Made by a program: the position numbers and the translations under genes. Positions 35,018 through 44,943 of a stretch of DNA of 64,000 bases are shown in pieces. A model generated the notes under the pieces. That model ran no database searches. It had not been told where the DNA came from and saw nothing but the letters and a program-made list of their open reading frames with translations. How positions within the stretch are numbered: position 1 is the first letter of the stretch; the number at the start of each line of letters is the position of its first letter. The stretch lies in contig NZ_JAPEPZ010000005.1 of assembly GCF_026339875.1 (NCBI RefSeq), positions 25,635 through 89,634 of the forward strand, in the 5' to 3' direction. The stretch is from Streptomyces sp. NBC_01571 (GTDB lineage: Bacteria > Actinomycetota > Actinomycetes > Streptomycetales > Streptomycetaceae).

Positions 35018-36388
35018 TCAACGTGGCCCAGTTGCTCCACGGGGGCGCATTGGTGCTGTCCGTTGTACGGGGGGCGGATATGCGCGGCGAAGGTCGGCAA
35101 GTAGCTCCTCGATTAGTGCCTCCTCGTAGGCGGGTCGGCCGGATACGCGCATGGCGGCGGCGAGCGCGGGGTCCCACGGGGTCTCGCCGAGACAGTGGGC
35201 GTCCAGGACGCCTGGTTCGAAGGGTGCTGGGTGCAGGCTGGCGGTGTAGTCGTCGGCTGTCATGCGCCACACCACGGCTTGGGGAACGGTGGCGAGGACA
35301 GCGCGTACGAGAGCGAGACCCGCGCAGTCGAAGTCGGCCCGCACGGCGATGCGCCACCCCGCCGCCGCCAGGCGTGCGACGGCGTCCAGTTCCGTACGCG
35401 ATGGCGTCCCCACCGTGCACAGCAGCCGTACGGTGCCCGGGGCGCCGTTCAGGGCCGCTGCGGCGACCGAGGGGTTCTCGGTGAGGAAGACCCACCGGTC
35501 TTCGCTGTGCCGGGGGGCGGGCCAGACGGCGCGGTGCAGCACCCACGGGATGAGGAAGTTGGGCTGACCGGGGGGGATGTGCCAGCCGGTGGGATGGACG
35601 CCCAGGGTGAGCAGTCCGCCGGTGAAGGTGTCGAGGTCGACGCCGAGCCGGTCCCAGGCCTCCCGGACCGATGTGCTGGCCCCGGCGTCGGCTCGGGCCG
35701 CGGCGGCTTCGGCGAGGACGAGCGCCGCCAGTTCGGTGCCGGCATCCAGGGCGTGGGGGTTGCCAGCGGCCGCGTGCGCCAGGAGGCGTCGGTCCGCGCG
35801 TGCCGAGGCGGGCAACTGGTGCAGGACGGCGAAGGCGGTTGTCAACAGCCGTTCGGGGTTTGGGTGCTGCAGGAGGCGGGCGAGGCTGCCGCGGCGGCGC
35901 AGGATGTCCCAGCCGGTGTCCTCCGGCCGCAACGGCGCGGCGGGGGGCAGGGCGCGCGCCAGACGGCTGCGCAGGTGCTGCAGGGTGGTGAGGCGGGCGG
36001 TGAGCCGGGCCTTGTCGGCGACGCGGTCGGCCAGGGGTCTGCCGAGCGCGTGGGCGGCTACCGCGCCTGGCGTCAGGTGCGGTCCCCGGCGCCGCAGAGC
36101 CTGAGTGAAGCGTTGCAGGTCGATGCGGTGGGTGCGGCCGGCGGCCAGCGGACGCGGGGCCAGCAGGCCGATGACGGCGGCGCGCTGGGCGGAGGCATCC
36201 GGCGGGATGATCGTGATCGTGCGGCTGTCCATGGCCGCGTCCCCGCGCTGGTCGGCTCGCAGGGCGATCTGCTCCCACAGCCAGCGCACGTCGGGGGAGA
36301 GCAGAGTGGCCAGATCAGCATTCCGGCATGCCCCGTTGTGGCAGAGCTGCGCGGGGCAGTCGGCCCGGTCGCTGGCAGTGGGGCTCAT
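35018..36388 (-). CDS. jetD: Wadjet JetD, Toprim-type nuclease subunit (DUF3323-DUF2399)
   Basis: A 456-residue protein of the TIGR02679 type. The C-terminal DUF2399 region is a Toprim fold: VFLTENPSVAAAAL supplies the Glu and AVRADFDCAGLALVRAVL the DxD. In characterised Wadjet, JetD is the endonuclease that cuts DNA once the JetABC motor has extruded a circular molecule. The N-terminal part (DUF3323-like) includes RRGPHLTPGAVAAHALGR. The ATG lies within the stop of jetC (ATGA). It is the last gene of the operon, and all expected catalytic residues are present. Confidence 0.85.
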   Translation of the reverse strand: MSPTASDRADCPAQLCHNGACRNADLATLLSPDVRWLWEQIALRADQRGDAAMDSRTITIIPPDASAQRAAVIGLLAPRPLAAGRTHRIDLQRFTQALRRRGPHLTPGAVAAHALGRPLADRVADKARLTARLTTLQHLRSRLARALPPAAPLRPEDTGWDILRRRGSLARLLQHPNPERLLTTAFAVLHQLPASARADRRLLAHAAAGNPHALDAGTELAALVLAEAAAARADAGASTSVREAWDRLGVDLDTFTGGLLTLGVHPTGWHIPPGQPNFLIPWVLHRAVWPAPRHSEDRWVFLTENPSVAAAALNGAPGTVRLLCTVGTPSRTELDAVARLAAAGWRIAVRADFDCAGLALVRAVLATVPQAVVWRMTADDYTASLHPAPFEPGVLDAHCLGETPWDPALAAAMRVSGRPAYEEALIEELLADLRRAYPPPVQRTAPMRPRGATGPR

Positions 36389-39300
36389 GACGTGCCGGCC
36401 GGGGACGTCGCGGGGTGGCCGGTAGCCTGCTGGAGCAGGGGACTGTAGGCGCGGACGGGGAAGGCGATAACGGTGTCGTTCGGGGCTTTCTCAAGTTCGA
36501 AGATGTCGATGCCGTCCCAGGCGCCTGGGGAGCCGTCCCAGTTGTGGCTGGTGCTCATCAGGTCCAGGTCGAGGCTTTCGAGGTAGGCGGCGATGCCGTC
36601 TCTGCCCTGGTCGTCGACGTCGCCGGGGACTTCGTCCAGAGCGCACAGGCGTGCCGCGTGCGGGGGCAGGTCGCGGTACTCGGCGGCCAGTGCGGCGAGC
36701 ATGGGTGCGAGGACGATCAGGCGGCTCTCGCCCTTGGAGACGGTCACGCCGCGCGCGCCCCACGTTTCCTGCTTGGTCGTGCCGCTCCGGGTGATCTTGT
36801 ACTGGACCTTGATCCAGTTGCGGATGTCGATGGCTTCGGCCAGCCGGTCAGCCTGGCTGCGGGGTTCGGTTGTGTCCGCCCCGGTCTCGCCAAGTCGCAT
36901 CACCGCCAGGAGTTCCTGCCCGATGCGGCGTTGTTCCTCCGGGGTGCGTTCGGCATCTCCCTTTTCGCACGTCAGGTGGTGGATGGTGGCGAGGGAGGGC
37001 GGCAGGTCCTTGCGCAGGACAAGGCTGATCTGGACGCCGACTCCGGAGGAAGCTGCGGCCAGCTTCATCTGCTCGTTAATTTCACCGACCCAGTCCTGCA
37101 GGTCGACCCAGGCGGTGCCGACGGCCGCGGGGATCTGGCCGAGGATGAAGTTCTCCAGGGCGTTCTCGTCGGCCTGGCTGTAGGCCCGTTCTGCTTCCGC
37201 CCGGCGTTCTGCAGCCATCCCCGCGGCGGCGTGCGGGGACATGCGCCGTCCAGCCAGGGACAACCGGTGGCTCGGCATGCGCTCGAGGGCCAGCCCGTGT
37301 CCGAGGTGCCAGTCCTCGTCCGGAGCGGCGGCCAGGTGAAGGCGCAGAGCGTCGCCGCACGCCTCGATGCCCGCGGGCGGCTGCGGGACGGACAGCAGGC
37401 GGGCGCGCAGCTCCTTGAGCCAGGACGCGACACCGCCGTGGTCCGCCGCGTCGTCCCCTCCCGTAGCCGAGAGGGCTTCAGCAAGGCCGTCGAGTGTCAG
37501 GCAATGGCGCACTGCCGCAACGGACGCCTCCGCTCGGGGCCGGCTCTCCTGCAGACGGCGTGCGGCCTCCTTCTGCGCCTGGCCCGCCGCGGCTGTTTCG
37601 GAGGCCGCCTCCTCCAGTTCCTTGCGAACCCTCCTCAGTCGCTCCCTCACATCCGTGTGTGCCTGCCGGGCCGCCACCGCCTCCTGAACCAGCGTGAGTT
37701 CGTCCATACCGCTGCGCTGCCGGCAGGCCTCCAGCGCGGCGCGTGCATCGCAGAGTTGTCCGAAGCTGTCCAGGGCCGCGCGTCCGGTGAGCTGGGCTTG
37801 GTCGTGTGTGTCAGCCGCGTGTTGCGCCGCGTCCCGCACGTCGTCGAGGAGGTTGCTGGCGCCGCGCATCTGCTGCGCGGCCCGGTCGAAGAGGTCGGCG
37901 CGGCGGCCGGACGCCTCGCACTCTTCGCGCACCAAAGGGAGGCTGTCGGGCAGCCCGTAGCCGGCGGCCTGCTGACGCCACTGCATCAGCGCCTTTCGGG
38001 CCTGTGCTTCCTTCTCCTGGGCCAGTCTGTCCTCTGCGCACGCGTGGTTTCGGGCTTCCTGCTCGGACACGGCGCACTCGGCACGGATGGTCTCTGCCTG
38101 CATCGCGTCGCGGGATTGCTCGTTGGGGAAGCGGTCGGCAAGCTGCTTCAGCAGCTCCGCGTAGTCGGCGAAACGAGCCGCGGTCCGCGACAGGCGCGCT
38201 GCCCGCAGTTCGAGACGCTCGCTCTCGCGCCGCAGCTCTGCAACACGCCGCAGAGCTGCGGCGTGCCGGGCTTCGCTTCCGATGTGCTGGGCAACTGGTG
38301 CGCCGTGTACTGCGTGCGGCGGCCGGGCGAGAAGAGGCCCGCAGCGGTAGGTGCCGTCGGCGCCGATGAGCAGTTCCGGCCGAGTGCCCGTCTCGTTCCC
38401 GTCGGCGGTCGGTGCGTACGCGATGTGCTTCAGAACGGCCTCGGCGACGTTGCTCAGCCGGTGGCCAGGGACAGGCGTCAGGATGGAGGCGAGACTGTCC
38501 TCCACGGGTAGTTCTGGTCCCCGCGGCTCGACCTGCCAGCCTTCGCCGCCCCTGAGGCCTCGCGGTGACAGCTGTGCGGAGAGCAGGCCCGCGCCAGCCA
38601 TGGCGGCTTCCGCAGCGTTCCGGGCCGGCCCGGCCGGGAGGGCACCAGGGCGCCAGTCGACAGCGAGGGCGAAGCAGTCGCTCTCGTCTGCGGTCTCAAG
38701 CCATGCCGGACCGGGCAGTGACGGCAGTTTCCCGCTGGCCCACAGCCGGGCCTGCTCTGCGGCTAGAGCCGCGTCCTTCCGGGTGACCGCGGCGAGTTGC
38801 CGGTAGTGCTCGCCTCGCTGCCGCCCGCGAGAGATGGCGCCGGCTGCACCGGCGCTCACGCGTTTGCCCAGGGCGGCAGCCTCATGCACCGCGGCGGTGA
38901 ACTCCGCGTCCTCCCTCCATGCCCGGGCCTGGGCCCCGATGGCTGCCAAGTCGAAGAGGGGAATGCGCACCGCGCTCTGTGCCGAAACAGTCCAGGCTTG
39001 CACGGCCTCCGACAGAGCGGCCACCTTAGCGAGTGCGTCATCGTGAGCTGCGCGGTGCCGGGTGATGGCCCGGTCCGCGCTCCCGGCGACGGAGTCCGCT
39101 CTTACGCGTGCCTCCTTGCCGTCCTGCTGCAACTCCTCGACGGCCTCGTGAGCCAGCATGAGCACCGAGGCGTTCTTACCCCGCTGGCGCAGGCGGCGTT
39201 CCGCATCCGCGAGAGCCGCCACCGACTCCTCCACCGAGCTCGGATCGGTTTCGGCAGTGATCTCGGTGAGCGGACCGAAGCTGCGCGTACCGATCGTCAC

Positions 39301-40545
39301 CGGGGCCTGCTCGACGCGCCGCATCCTGACCGGTGAGGCCACCACGCCGGGCGCGCCCGCTTCCGCGCAGGCGTGCGCCACGCTCTCCACCACCTCGCGC
39401 ACACCGTCCACCGCCACCTCCAGACGGGTGGCGGCTGCCCCCGCTGCCGAGCAGTGAGCGTCCAGCAATGCCTCGCTCTGCTGGTGCCGCGCTTCGCTTG
39501 CCTCGGCCTTCTCGCGGGCACGGGCCACATCGCTGGAAGCCGCATCCCGTTCCAGGGCCTGTGCGCGCGAGGCCGTCTCCCGCTCCGCCACGTCGAGTTG
39601 GTCGACGAGCGCCGCCAGTTCGGTACGCGTGCGCCCCGAAGCCTCGGCGTGCGCGTTCGCGTCCTTGATCTCACCCTCGGCCTGCAGAAGGACCGCTGTG
39701 TGGGCCAGGGCGTCCTCCGTCTCGCTCAGTACCGTGCGTGCGCAGGCGTACAGCCAGGCCGAAGAGAGGTCTTGGAGGAGGGCAGAGGTCTTCCCAGCCC
39801 GCACGTACCGTGCGCGGGTGGCCTCGGCGGCGGCCAGCGCCTGCCGGGTCACACGCAGGACCTCGGGGCTGACGCGCGGCAGGACCTCGTGCAGTTCCTG
39901 CTCGGCCTGAAGCGGCGTCAGGTCGGCGAGCAGACCAGGGTTGCGCACCTTCTTGATACGCCGGGCGATCTGCTGGAGCCGGGCGGGAGCACAGCCGAAG
40001 ACACGGTCGGCGAGATCGGCCACGTAGCCGTCCAGGCTGTCGAAGACCGTGCCGCCGTGCCCGGTGACGTACTGCGTGAACGCCTCGATGCTGAGCGTGC
40101 TCAGATCGTCGACGTCCGAACCCGGTACGAGGGGCATCCGGAAACCAGCCCGCGTCACAGACGGGCTGGTGCCCTGCGCGTAGTCCAGACGCAGGCCGTA
40201 GTGCACGATGCCGGTGCCGGTATCCGGACCTGCCTGGGGCGGGCGAAAACTCAGCCACACATAGCCGACCCGGCGCCGTCCCGAACTGCCGTATCTCATC
40301 AGGGACTCCAGCGTGGTGCTCCGGTTCTTCCCCGAGCTGAGGTGCTGCACCGTGGTGGGGTCCAGCAGGTGAGGGCACAGTTTTTCCAGCAGGGTGGTCT
40401 TGCCCGTGCCGTTCGGACCGGTCACCAGGATCCGGCCCGAGGGACAGTCGAGGACCTCCCGGGGGAACTGCCCGACGTTCTCCACCCCCGCGCCGGCCAG
40501 ACACCACCGGTCGGACCACCGGGCAGGGATACTCAACCGGCTCAT
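36385..40545 (-). CDS. jetC: Wadjet JetC, SMC/SbcC-like ATPase
   Basis: A 1386-residue ABC ATPase of the TIGR02680 type. Walker A is LVTGPNGTGKTTLLEKL (residues 41-57). About 900 residues of Ala/Glu/Arg-rich coiled coil follow with a hinge-like middle. Near the C-terminus come GVTVSKGESRLIVLAPMLAA (signature region), Walker B ARLCALDEVPGDVDDQG and the switch His in STSHNWDG. It is the motor that extrudes DNA loops. The start overlaps the jetB stop by four bases (ATGA). Length and motifs indicate an intact protein. Confidence 0.9.
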   Translation of the reverse strand: MSRLSIPARWSDRWCLAGAGVENVGQFPREVLDCPSGRILVTGPNGTGKTTLLEKLCPHLLDPTTVQHLSSGKNRSTTLESLMRYGSSGRRRVGYVWLSFRPPQAGPDTGTGIVHYGLRLDYAQGTSPSVTRAGFRMPLVPGSDVDDLSTLSIEAFTQYVTGHGGTVFDSLDGYVADLADRVFGCAPARLQQIARRIKKVRNPGLLADLTPLQAEQELHEVLPRVSPEVLRVTRQALAAAEATRARYVRAGKTSALLQDLSSAWLYACARTVLSETEDALAHTAVLLQAEGEIKDANAHAEASGRTRTELAALVDQLDVAERETASRAQALERDAASSDVARAREKAEASEARHQQSEALLDAHCSAAGAAATRLEVAVDGVREVVESVAHACAEAGAPGVVASPVRMRRVEQAPVTIGTRSFGPLTEITAETDPSSVEESVAALADAERRLRQRGKNASVLMLAHEAVEELQQDGKEARVRADSVAGSADRAITRHRAAHDDALAKVAALSEAVQAWTVSAQSAVRIPLFDLAAIGAQARAWREDAEFTAAVHEAAALGKRVSAGAAGAISRGRQRGEHYRQLAAVTRKDAALAAEQARLWASGKLPSLPGPAWLETADESDCFALAVDWRPGALPAGPARNAAEAAMAGAGLLSAQLSPRGLRGGEGWQVEPRGPELPVEDSLASILTPVPGHRLSNVAEAVLKHIAYAPTADGNETGTRPELLIGADGTYRCGPLLARPPHAVHGAPVAQHIGSEARHAAALRRVAELRRESERLELRAARLSRTAARFADYAELLKQLADRFPNEQSRDAMQAETIRAECAVSEQEARNHACAEDRLAQEKEAQARKALMQWRQQAAGYGLPDSLPLVREECEASGRRADLFDRAAQQMRGASNLLDDVRDAAQHAADTHDQAQLTGRAALDSFGQLCDARAALEACRQRSGMDELTLVQEAVAARQAHTDVRERLRRVRKELEEAASETAAAGQAQKEAARRLQESRPRAEASVAAVRHCLTLDGLAEALSATGGDDAADHGGVASWLKELRARLLSVPQPPAGIEACGDALRLHLAAAPDEDWHLGHGLALERMPSHRLSLAGRRMSPHAAAGMAAERRAEAERAYSQADENALENFILGQIPAAVGTAWVDLQDWVGEINEQMKLAAASSGVGVQISLVLRKDLPPSLATIHHLTCEKGDAERTPEEQRRIGQELLAVMRLGETGADTTEPRSQADRLAEAIDIRNWIKVQYKITRSGTTKQETWGARGVTVSKGESRLIVLAPMLAALAAEYRDLPPHAARLCALDEVPGDVDDQGRDGIAAYLESLDLDLMSTSHNWDGSPGAWDGIDIFELEKAPNDTVIAFPVRAYSPLLQQATGHPATSPAGTS

Positions 40546-41789
40546 GGCGTCTCCGTTCCTGATACGGCACTGTTCAGGGAGTTAGCGGGCTGCGTGTCGT
40601 GAGCGATGACCGTCCAGCGCGCCGCCGCGGGGGACAGCCACCACCAGTCCTCATAGCTCGTGGCCACACGCAGCAGGTCGGCCTCTTCGAGCAGCGTCCG
40701 GATCTGACCGGCCAGTTGCTCGGGTCGCTGCCGGTACTCTCCCCGCCACCTCGTGTGCCGTACCGCCAGCTCACCCAGGCGGCGCACCACCGAGGAAGCG
40801 GCGGCGCCGTACCAGCCCTCGCCCGGTGCGTCCGCCCCGCCCCGCTCGCCCTCACCGGTCAGATAGTCGATGAGGAGCAGGGTGGCGTGCCGGACGGTGC
40901 CGCAGCCGCCCTGCTGGCGGTGAGGGAAACGGAACGATCCCAGCCCCCGGGCATCGCAGATCTCCTCGGGCATCACCAGCGCCGCGCCTTCCAGCCGGTG
41001 CTCCAGATGCAGTCCCAACGCCTGCGCCACCCCGGACCCTTCGCGGGCCAGAGCGGTGCTGAACCACTGCCGCTCCGCGTCGTCCAGGTCGCAGACGTGA
41101 ACGACGGCCCGGTCGGCGAGCATGCCGCACACCCGAACCGCCTCGTCGTCGGGACGCACCAGCGAATTCAGCCAACCCTGTGGATCCTGGCCAGGGTCAC
41201 AGGCCCACTGCCCCTCATCGTCCACCGGCACGTTGCGCGGCAACAGGTGCAGCAGACGGGCATGGTGGATCTGCAGCAGCACAGGCGGATCCTGCGCGCC
41301 GTCCATCAGCTCGTCGACGCGGCCCTCGAGTTCGCTCAGCACTCCGCGCTCACAGAGCATGCGCAGACCGGCCACCAGCGCACGCAACTCGGGCAGCGAC
41401 TGCGTCACCGGGATCTCCGCCTCCGCCGCGGCCGCGCGCACGGCGCCCACCAGTTGCCCCAGTGGGACTTTGGGATGCAGGCCTTCCAGCACGGCGACCG
41501 TCAGCCAGAACCACACTCCCTGCGGGGCATCGCCGCCGGACATCAGCGCGACGGGTTCCACGGGGACGTGCACGCGCACCAGGTCGGGCTCGACGGTCAG
41601 CGCACAGCCCACTGCCTCCAGCAATGCCCGCACCGCCGCGGCATGTCGGTGCACCGCTTCGATGAGCTCGTCGTCGCGCCCACCCACCAGCCAGGTCTGC
41701 GCCCGAAGCCGTCGCACCAGCGCTGCGACAGCGTCCTGCTCGTCTTCGACCAACGGCCGGCCCGGCATCCCACCGAGGACACCCCTCAC
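40542..41789 (-). CDS. jetB: Wadjet JetB, KITE-like subunit (DUF2398)
   Basis: A 415-residue protein of the TIGR02678 type. RRLRAQTWLVGGRDDELIEA begins the domain, which continues with winged-helix-like segments (LRMLCERGVLSELEGRVDEL) and ends ATSYEDWWWLSPAAARWTVI. JetB proteins dimerise on the kleisin JetA in the MukBEF-like complex. GTG 41789 is chosen over the longer frame because it overlaps the jetA stop by four bases (GTGA), like the other junctions in this operon. Confidence 0.85.
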   Translation of the reverse strand: MRGVLGGMPGRPLVEDEQDAVAALVRRLRAQTWLVGGRDDELIEAVHRHAAAVRALLEAVGCALTVEPDLVRVHVPVEPVALMSGGDAPQGVWFWLTVAVLEGLHPKVPLGQLVGAVRAAAAEAEIPVTQSLPELRALVAGLRMLCERGVLSELEGRVDELMDGAQDPPVLLQIHHARLLHLLPRNVPVDDEGQWACDPGQDPQGWLNSLVRPDDEAVRVCGMLADRAVVHVCDLDDAERQWFSTALAREGSGVAQALGLHLEHRLEGAALVMPEEICDARGLGSFRFPHRQQGGCGTVRHATLLLIDYLTGEGERGGADAPGEGWYGAAASSVVRRLGELAVRHTRWRGEYRQRPEQLAGQIRTLLEEADLLRVATSYEDWWWLSPAAARWTVIAHDTQPANSLNSAVSGTETP

Positions 41790-43345
41790 CGGGATGCCTC
41801 GACCAGGACATCCACAGGTGCCGGCGCGGCCCTGCGGCCCGCAGGGACTCTCCCTGCCATGACAGCAGCCGGGGAATGGAACAGCACCTTCCGTCCTCGC
41901 ACCAGTACCGACCACCGCACTCCGTCCACGCGCCCCACCACTCCGGGAGCGGCCACGAGCGTGCACCCGACTCCCTGTGCCTGTCCGACGCGCCCCACCG
42001 TCACTTCCGGCGCCCGCACGGCGGCCATGACCGCCCTGAGCGCCAGCCGGCAGGCGTCTTCTGACAACGGGACCGCTCCTGCCAGCACTTCCGCTACCGC
42101 GGCACTGTGCCGGGCCTCGCGCTCCGCCCGCCGCAGGACCGCCTCGCTCTCGTCACGCGGCTTGCGCCCGGTCACAGCCCCTCGGGCAGAGCTCTGCCCC
42201 GTGGCACGCAGCATCGCCAGCGCCGCGACCCGGGGGCCCTCGTGCCAGGACACGACCTCGCCCATGTCGGACTCCGCGATCGTGTGCAGCTTCGTCCACG
42301 GCCGGTCAGCCAGTGCCTGGCGCAGCACCGCCCGGCCGTGGTGCGGATCCTGACAGGCCACGGCAAGCGACAGGGCCCGCGCCCGCAGCGTCGCAGGCCC
42401 GCCCACGCTCTGGTGCCGCAGGAGATTGGCGTGGAGCATCGGGATCGCCCGCACCAACTGGAGCCCGAAGCGCGCTGCCTTCCCTGTGCTGGGTGAGAAC
42501 CACCCGAGGAGATGGTCCCAGTCCTCCGCCCGCAGCCCCCGTGCCGGCGCCAGCACCCCGCGAGCCACCAGCGCCCCGGCCGGAGACTGCGCGCGTCGCG
42601 CCGCCGCGAGCTCGCCGAACCGCGGGCGCAGCCGGCGAAGCTCCGCGTGGATCCGGATGACGGCCGTATTCAGGTGGACCACCACATGCGTGGCGTACTC
42701 CAGGATCATCTGCTTCAGCTCACCCGTCGCCTCCAGGTCCAGATCGAACCGGTCGGCCAACTGCGCCAGCATGTCCGCCTGGCCCACCAGCGCCCCGTCG
42801 AGATGGTCGTGCTCGACGAACACCTGCCCCGCCAGCTCCGACAGGGCGGCGTCCGACGCGTGATCGTCGTGCATGGCGGCCAGCGCCTGGTGAATCCTGG
42901 ACAGCCCGTCCATCGGGATCTCCCGAGGCACGAGACCGTCGCCGGCCAGCTGCGTCCACAGTCGCTGCATCTGCCGTCCCCGCGGTGTGGCGCTGTAACG
43001 CCAGCGCGCCCCGTTCAGCTCGTGCCAGCGCTCGACTTCCGAGTCCGGCCGGCCCGAAGCGGCCAGAAACGTATCGCTCAGCGCGCGCAGCCGTGCGGTC
43101 ACCGTCGCGAGCGGAAGTTCCGCCCCCTGCTCGGCGAGCGCCGCGCGCACCTCCGCGGGGGTCAGATGGTCGACCGACTGCTCCAGTACATCCATGATCG
43201 CCAGGTACTGCCCGCGCAGGGGGCTGAGCACGTACCCAACCACCCGTGCGGGATCGCCAGCGGCCATTCCCGCGTTGGCCCAGCCCTCCACCACCCAGTC
43301 CGGCGCGCTGCCACCTGCCAGATCTTCTACCGCCGCGATGCTCAC
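41786..43345 (-). CDS. jetA: Wadjet JetA, kleisin-like subunit (DUF2397)
   Basis: A 519-residue protein of the TIGR02677 type, the first gene of the operon. GTG 43345 is preceded by GGGAGGTC. The N-terminus includes VVGYVLSPLRGQYLAIMDVL and a winged helix (VRAALAEQGAELPLATVTAR). The middle helical part has QMILEYATHVVVHLNTAVIR, and the C-terminus DVLVEASR. JetA bridges JetC heads and binds JetB. Four overlapping junctions make a single translationally coupled unit, as needed for a fixed-stoichiometry complex. Confidence 0.85.
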   Translation of the reverse strand: MSIAAVEDLAGGSAPDWVVEGWANAGMAAGDPARVVGYVLSPLRGQYLAIMDVLEQSVDHLTPAEVRAALAEQGAELPLATVTARLRALSDTFLAASGRPDSEVERWHELNGARWRYSATPRGRQMQRLWTQLAGDGLVPREIPMDGLSRIHQALAAMHDDHASDAALSELAGQVFVEHDHLDGALVGQADMLAQLADRFDLDLEATGELKQMILEYATHVVVHLNTAVIRIHAELRRLRPRFGELAAARRAQSPAGALVARGVLAPARGLRAEDWDHLLGWFSPSTGKAARFGLQLVRAIPMLHANLLRHQSVGGPATLRARALSLAVACQDPHHGRAVLRQALADRPWTKLHTIAESDMGEVVSWHEGPRVAALAMLRATGQSSARGAVTGRKPRDESEAVLRRAEREARHSAAVAEVLAGAVPLSEDACRLALRAVMAAVRAPEVTVGRVGQAQGVGCTLVAAPGVVGRVDGVRWSVLVRGRKVLFHSPAAVMAGRVPAGRRAAPAPVDVLVEASR

Positions 43346-43364
43346 AAGACCTCCCGACCGGTGA

Positions 43365-43381
43365 CCTATATGTCGGATAGG
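43365..43381 (-). promoter_or_regulatory. Short inverted repeat upstream of jetA
   Basis: CCTAT and ATAGG arms (43365-43369, 43377-43381) flank ATGTCGG about 20 bp before the jetA start. The local AT-richness around 43370-43400 is unusual here and fits a promoter or operator, but I cannot assign -10/-35 boxes securely. Confidence 0.3.
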
Positions 43382-44367
43382 AGAGTAAATGCGAGCACTG
43401 ACAATGAGGCAAGATGCCCTCATGTACCCCTTGGCGTCCGGCACGCGCTAACCAGGGGAGGCGCGCCGGGGCCAGGACTCCCCGGCGGCACGTCGTTCGT
43501 GAAGTCGCCGACCGCGCGCCGAGGCCAGGCCGGGGGACGGGTCAGCCGCGGGGCGCAGCATCGTCGCCCGGCGGCCGTCAGCGAGAGGAGCGCCGAAAGC
43601 CGCAGAGAGATCCTCCCGAATTGCCGAGACGTCACGAGTAGAACGCCGGCTCCGCCGTCCGGCGGTTCGCCGAGCGGATAGGCCGCGAGCCAACGAGGGG
43701 GTCGTGTCCCCATCACGGTCTGGCGCCTCCGCTTCGGAGGTCTCCGGTGCGTGCTGATGCGGGCCGACTGGCGATCACCGCTGGTCCTGGCTCGGTGAAG
43801 TCCAACGGGGCTTTCGTCGAGGGCGATTCGCACCGCGACCTGGGAATTCCGCCAGCTTGATCGGCTAGACCACGACGGGGGACACAACCGGTCAGCGCTT
43901 CCTCATCTTCCGCGCGAACCGCGGGGTCGAGCCTGTCGAGGAAGTCACTGCTGCCGTCGCAAAGCCGTCGAACATGCTCAGCATGGCGCCATCCGTCGTG
44001 TTGGGCTGCCTGGTACGGCCCGTGTGGGCGGAACGGGTTGAGTCTCCTCATCGGCCGTTCCTCGTGGCTCGACCGGGCAGGCTGGCAGGCCTGCATGGCG
44101 GCCGCGAATGCCCACATCGTTCAGCACAAAGAAGGCAGGCGGGTATGAACCGCGGCGATCGGCTTGCCGTGGTCCTGGACGTCTTCGTCGCGGACGACGC
44201 ATACCGCGCCGTGATGGGGGGCGTGTATCGGCCTGGCCTGGCCGAGCGCGCGCGTACCGAAGGGCCGATGGGTGCTCCACTGGCGAGGTCACGGCTGGAT
44301 CAACTTCGACACGGCGGGGAGCTGCTCGCGGCATCCTGCGATCTCATACACGACAAGGGGGGACGCG
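43382..44367. other. Mostly non-coding stretch, possible small ORFs
   Basis: About 985 bp between jetA and the 82-aa membrane protein gene. The best candidates are a minus-strand frame from ATG 44051 (starts MRRLNPFRPHGPYQAAQHDG, GAGGAA upstream), which loses natural composition near its end at 43713, and a plus-strand frame from ATG 44144 (NRGDRLAVVLDVFVADDAYR). Neither is convincing. Both could be gene debris. Confidence 0.35.
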
Positions 44368-44616
44368 ATGAGCTACGGCGACATACAGAAGGCCGTGCGC
44401 GTAGAGAAGTTCCGGATTTGGTTCGCATGGGCGTGCGGCGGGTTCGTTGGCCTGGGGGTAGCGAACGCGACGAAGGACGTGCACATCGTCAGCGTGATCA
44501 CTCAGGTGCTGTTCGTGGGGCTTGGCATTCTCTCCACCATCGCCGCCGTACGGATGACCAACGCCCTCAACCGCAAAGCCGAGGCTGCCCGCAAAGAAGT
44601 CCTCGGCGACCTGTAG
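44368..44616 (+). CDS. Small two-helix membrane protein, 82 aa
   Basis: ATG 44368 follows AAGGGGGGA. A short basic N-terminus (SYGDIQKAVRVEKFR) precedes two membrane helices (IWFAWACGGFVGLGVANA and VITQVLFVGLGILSTIAAV) and a charged tail. Small membrane proteins of this kind are common on Streptomyces plasmids; no function can be assigned. Confidence 0.65.
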   Translation: MSYGDIQKAVRVEKFRIWFAWACGGFVGLGVANATKDVHIVSVITQVLFVGLGILSTIAAVRMTNALNRKAEAARKEVLGDL

Positions 44617-44753
44617 CACGCAAGGCCGACCGCCGCGGCGCCTGCCCGCGCTGCCAAGGCGAACGCTGGCAGCTGCGCCGCGGGCGCCGACTCCACAACG
44701 CCTGGTGCCGCGCCCACGAAGCCGGCACTCGGCCGTCCCGGTTCGACAGCTGA
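44617..44753 (+). other. Zinc-ribbon-like coding fragment
   Basis: In a frame different from the 82-aa gene, ADRRGACPRCQGERWQLRRG and LHNAWCRAHEAGTRPSRF run to a TGA at 44753. The CPRC and later WC/H residues resemble a small zinc-binding peptide. No start codon lies between the preceding stop and the fragment, so it is either debris or part of a longer frame beginning further upstream. Confidence 0.3.
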
Positions 44754-44943
44754 CCGTCTACGTGAAGCCGCCTCCACAACGCCTTGGTGCAGTTCGAGTT
44801 GGGAGCCGTAAGCAATGATTGCGCAGGCCTTCCGTCCGGAACCCACGCAGGAGTAGCCCTGCGCTCGTACGCTGAAAGCCGTATGGCGCACCGCCCGGCA
44901 GATCACCGAGCAGCCCCAATCACCGTCGGACAGGGGGACCGCC

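Noticed and set aside
34900..35484. Plus-strand open frame from GTG 34900 with a hydrophobic start (FVLTWAVLRTMGIRPAWITA)
   Set aside because: Only the first 50 codons look natural; the rest is antisense to jetD. It may be a membrane-protein fragment but is not supported as a gene.
36415..38511. Long plus-strand open frame opposite jetC
   Set aside because: It is a high-GC shadow of jetC codons; it has no motif and no ribosome site, while jetC carries clear ATPase motifs.
43420..43887. Minus-strand frame upstream of jetA as a possible operon leader gene
   Set aside because: No natural composition, and the AT-rich segment before jetA looks like a promoter instead.
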